From contig JBFYKG010000001.1 in the NCBI GenBank assembly GCA_041311015.1, forward strand, positions 3,463 to 67,462: DNA of 64,000 bases, read 5' to 3'. Origin of the DNA: Fluviibacter sp041311015 (lineage in GTDB: Bacteria > Pseudomonadota > Gammaproteobacteria > Burkholderiales > Rhodocyclaceae). A model generated the notes under the pieces. The model saw nothing but the letters and a program-made list of their open reading frames with translations, was not told the origin of the DNA and ran no database searches. How positions within the stretch are numbered: the stretch's first letter is position 1; the number at the start of each line of letters is the position of its first letter. Shown here in pieces: positions 61,856 to 64,000 of this stretch. Position numbers and translations under genes: made by a program.

Positions 61856-62512
61856 GTGCCCGCCTTCTTATTCGATTCCCCGCTCTACGCCATCACCCCC
61901 GATCTGGCCGACGACCCGCAGCTCCTATCGCTGGCCGAGGCCGCCCTGGAGGCGGGCGCGACCCTGCTCCAGTACCGGGATAAGATCAGCCCGCCGGCAC
62001 AAAGGGTGGTGCGTGCGCGGGCGCTTCGGGCCCTGTGCCACCAGTATCAGGCCCGGCTGATTGTGAATGATGATCTGGTGCTGGCTGTTGCCTGCGGTGC
62101 CGACGGGGTGCATCTGGGCGGTACCGATGGCAGCATCCGCGATGCCCGTCGTCTGCTCCCCCCCGACATGATTATCGGCGCCTCCTGTTATAACGAGCTG
62201 GGGTTGGCCGAAAAAGCTCTGGCTGATGGTGCGAGCTATGTCGCTTTTGGCGCCTGCTTCGACTCGCCGACCAAACCAGCCGCCCGCCGGGTCTCCATCG
62301 AGCAACTGGCCGCCTTCCGCGAAGCGCTAGGGCCTGATGTCGCCATCTGCGGCATCGGCGGCATCACCCTTGGCAACGTCGCCCAACTCGACGGCAAGGT
62401 CGATGCCGTTGCCCTGATTTCCGAGCTGTTCGGGTCGCCGCATAAGCCCCACACTCCCGAGCAGGTCCAGCAACAAGTTCGCCAGTTCCTGGCCGAACCC
62501 GCCACTGCCTGA
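61856..62512 (+). CDS. thiE: thiamine phosphate synthase
   Basis: A 218-residue TIM-barrel enzyme joining HMP pyrophosphate and thiazole phosphate into thiamine phosphate. Motifs are LLQYRDKI near residue 38, LIVNDDLVLA, ADGVHLGGTDG, IGASCYNE, YVAFGACFDSPTKP and ICGIGGIT. The start is a GTG at 61856 with only a weak ribosome site; no ATG in frame fits. It is followed by hemL. No thiD is in the window. Confidence 0.94.
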   Translation: MPAFLFDSPLYAITPDLADDPQLLSLAEAALEAGATLLQYRDKISPPAQRVVRARALRALCHQYQARLIVNDDLVLAVACGADGVHLGGTDGSIRDARRLLPPDMIIGASCYNELGLAEKALADGASYVAFGACFDSPTKPAARRVSIEQLAAFREALGPDVAICGIGGITLGNVAQLDGKVDAVALISELFGSPHKPHTPEQVQQQVRQFLAEPATA

Positions 62513-62558
62513 TGCCTTCCCCTATTTCCCTCAACATTCCCGCCTCCGAGTCCGCATC

Positions 62559-63866
62559 ATGACCAGCCGTAACGAACAACTCTTTGCCGAAGCCCAACGC
62601 CACATCCCCGGTGGCGTGAATTCCCCGGTCCGTGCATTCCGCGGCGTCGGTGGCACGCCACGCTTTTTTGCCTCCGGCAAAGGCCCGCGCGTCACGGATG
62701 CCGATGGCAAGGTGTATATCGACTATGTGGGCTCCTGGGGCCCGCTGATTCTGGGCCACGCCGATCCAGATGTGCTCGAAGCCGTGCAGACGACTGCCGC
62801 CCGTGGCCTGACCTTTGGCGCACCGACGGGTGCCGAAGTGGAGATGGCGGATCTGCTCTGCGACATGCTGCCTTCGCTGGAAATGGTGCGTCTGGTTTCC
62901 TCGGGCACAGAAGCCACCATGAGCGCTATCCGCTTGGCGCGTGGCTTTACCGGCCGCGACCTGATCATCAAGTTTGAAGGTTGCTACCACGGCCATGCCG
63001 ACAGCTTGCTGGTGAAGGCCGGTTCCGGCCTGCTGACTTTTGGCAATCCGTCCTCAGGCGGCGTACCGGCCGATGTGGCCGCGCATACGCTGGTGCTGCC
63101 GTATAACGACATCGCCGCCTTCAACGAAGCCGTCGACAAGTATGCCGACAAACTCGCCGCCGTGATCGTTGAGCCCATCGCCGGCAATATGAATCTGGTC
63201 GATCCGGGCAGGGCCTTCCTTCAGGCACTGCGCGACGGCTGTACCCGCGTGGGTGCCGTACTGATTTTTGATGAAGTGATGACCGGCTTCCGCGTCGGCC
63301 TGCAGGGCGTACAGGGGCACTATGGCATCACGCCGGATCTGACCACGCTGGGCAAGATCGTCGGTGGCGGCATGCCGCTGGCCGCCTTTGGTGGCCGTAA
63401 GGACATTCTGACCTGTCTGGCCCCGCTGGGCCCGGTGTACCAGGCCGGCACCCTGTCGGGCAATCCGGTCGCCGTGGCCGCCGGTTTGACCACCCTGAAA
63501 AAACTGCGCGCCCCGGGCTTTTACGAAGCGCTGGCAACACGCACCCGCCAGCTCACCGAGGGTCTCACCGCCGCCGCCCGCAAACACGGTGTGGCGTTTT
63601 CGGCTCAGGCCGTGGGCGGTATGTTTGGCTTGTATTTCAGCCAGACCCCGCCAACCAACTATGCTGAGGTCATGCAGGCCGACACGGCGCGCTTCAACCG
63701 CTTCTTCCACGCCATGCTGGATGTGCCCGGCGAGGGGCATTACTTCGCCCCGTCGGCCTTTGAAGCCGGCTTTGTCAGCGCCACCCATTCGGCCGCTGAT
63801 ATCGAACAAACGATCGCCGCAGCAGATGCTGAATTCTGCAAACTGAGCGCCGATCCGGGCAAGTAA
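62559..63866 (+). CDS. hemL: glutamate-1-semialdehyde 2,1-aminomutase
   Basis: A 435-residue PLP enzyme making 5-aminolevulinate, the first committed haem precursor in the C5 pathway. It begins with FAEAQRHIPGGVNSPVRAF. GTEATMSAIRLARGFTGR and FDEVMTGFRV are family blocks, and the PLP lysine is Lys266 in TLGKIVGGGMPLAAFGG. A terminator-like hairpin follows at 63927. Confidence 0.97.
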   Translation: MTSRNEQLFAEAQRHIPGGVNSPVRAFRGVGGTPRFFASGKGPRVTDADGKVYIDYVGSWGPLILGHADPDVLEAVQTTAARGLTFGAPTGAEVEMADLLCDMLPSLEMVRLVSSGTEATMSAIRLARGFTGRDLIIKFEGCYHGHADSLLVKAGSGLLTFGNPSSGGVPADVAAHTLVLPYNDIAAFNEAVDKYADKLAAVIVEPIAGNMNLVDPGRAFLQALRDGCTRVGAVLIFDEVMTGFRVGLQGVQGHYGITPDLTTLGKIVGGGMPLAAFGGRKDILTCLAPLGPVYQAGTLSGNPVAVAAGLTTLKKLRAPGFYEALATRTRQLTEGLTAAARKHGVAFSAQAVGGMFGLYFSQTPPTNYAEVMQADTARFNRFFHAMLDVPGEGHYFAPSAFEAGFVSATHSAADIEQTIAAADAEFCKLSADPGK

Positions 63867-63926
63867 CCGAAACCAGCGTCCCGCGCTTGCAGTTCGCGGT
63901 GTTTTCCTTTAATTTCAGTCTTCTGC

Positions 63927-63953
63927 GCGGCCAGGAACGCCCGGCCGCTTTCT
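63927..63953 (+). terminator. rho-independent terminator after hemL
   Basis: GCGGCC (63927-63932) pairs with GGCCGC (63943-63948) around a ten-base loop, followed by TTTCT. It separates hemL from the TPP riboswitch. Confidence 0.5.
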
Positions 63954-63960
63954 GATCGTT

Positions 63961-64000
63961 AGGGGTGCCCGCCGTTCGGGCTGAGAGAGACCCTTGGCAC
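63961..64000 (+). promoter_or_regulatory. TPP (THI-box) riboswitch, 3' part outside the window
   Basis: The sequence has the THI-box 5' half: GGGGTGCCC, then GGGCTGAGAGA, then CCCTTGGCAC up to the last base. The conserved CTGAGA forms the pyrimidine-sensor side. The second half (with ACCTGATC) must lie beyond base 64000. Such elements repress thiamine synthesis genes, in proteobacteria most often thiC. Which gene follows is not visible. Confidence 0.9.

Noticed and set aside
1..64000. tRNA, rRNA, CRISPR or insertion sequence
   Set aside because: No CCA-ended cloverleaf-like segment, no regularly spaced repeats and no transposase or integrase frame were seen; gaps between genes are too short for most of these.

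Overview
This is a GC-rich, densely coded bacterial chromosome segment. Gaps are short: none exceeds 300 bases. It most probably comes from a betaproteobacterium. The inference rests on gene content and order: nadD-rsfS-rlmH-maf, tandem BPSS1780-type membrane proteins, yqgE-ruvX-pyrR-pyrB-pyrC', pilT-yggS-proC, a rubredoxin/thiE/hemL neighbourhood, and a betaproteobacterial-style AddAB pair. I saw no tRNA, rRNA, CRISPR array, transposase or phage gene. The organism looks like an aerobic or microaerobic free-living cell (SCO copper chaperone, HemJ-type haem synthesis, photolyase, nitroreductase).

Layout. 1-462: nitroreductase, cut by the window edge. 536-8356: AddB/AddA recombination nuclease-helicase and a stand-alone acyl-ACP/CoA synthetase. 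8368-10309: small secreted proteins and an RlpA-like DPBB protein. 10372-12547: a CBS protein (- strand), then a 54-aa membrane protein, SCO and an FAA hydrolase (+). 12410-22687 (-): a complete six-gene Anbu cluster containing a proteasome-like peptidase, two ATP-grasp proteins, two alpha-E modules and two transglutaminases. 22933-30870: ion channel, UppP, RNB exonuclease, TonB-like protein, AroE, MtgA, NlpC/P60 lipoprotein and succinate-semialdehyde dehydrogenase. 30865-39953: RNase G, TrhP, a glycosyltransferase, the maf-rlmH-rsfS-nadD block, two membrane paralogs, a secreted protein and a LOG-family protein. 39988-48488: PolA, patatin, NRDE protein, flavin/2Fe-2S reductase, SDR protein, HemJ and an RlmL-type methyltransferase. 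48511-55787: exported amidohydrolase, PilT, YggS, ProC, an outer-membrane barrel protein, an exported carboxylesterase and YggU. 55792-61128: PyrC' (inactive dihydroorotase), PyrB, PyrR, RuvX, YqgE and photolyase. 61164-64000: a degenerate receiver protein, rubredoxin, ThiE, HemL and a TPP riboswitch cut by the window end.

The most system-like region is the Anbu cluster. Its ATP-grasp, alpha-E and transglutaminase proteins are predicted to make and process a peptide-like or amide-linked product, with the Anbu peptidase as a possible consumer. Its substrate is unknown. Here it is preceded by a sigma-54-like element, carries one fused and one split ATP-grasp/alpha-E module, and ends in a gene that runs 138 bases antisense into the neighbouring FAA hydrolase. 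Other points worth attention are a receiver protein with Glu at the phosphoacceptor site, an AddB without its expected iron-sulfur cysteines, an RlpA-like protein lacking the usual His, and an apparent insertion of an outer-membrane protein plus an esterase between proC and yggU.
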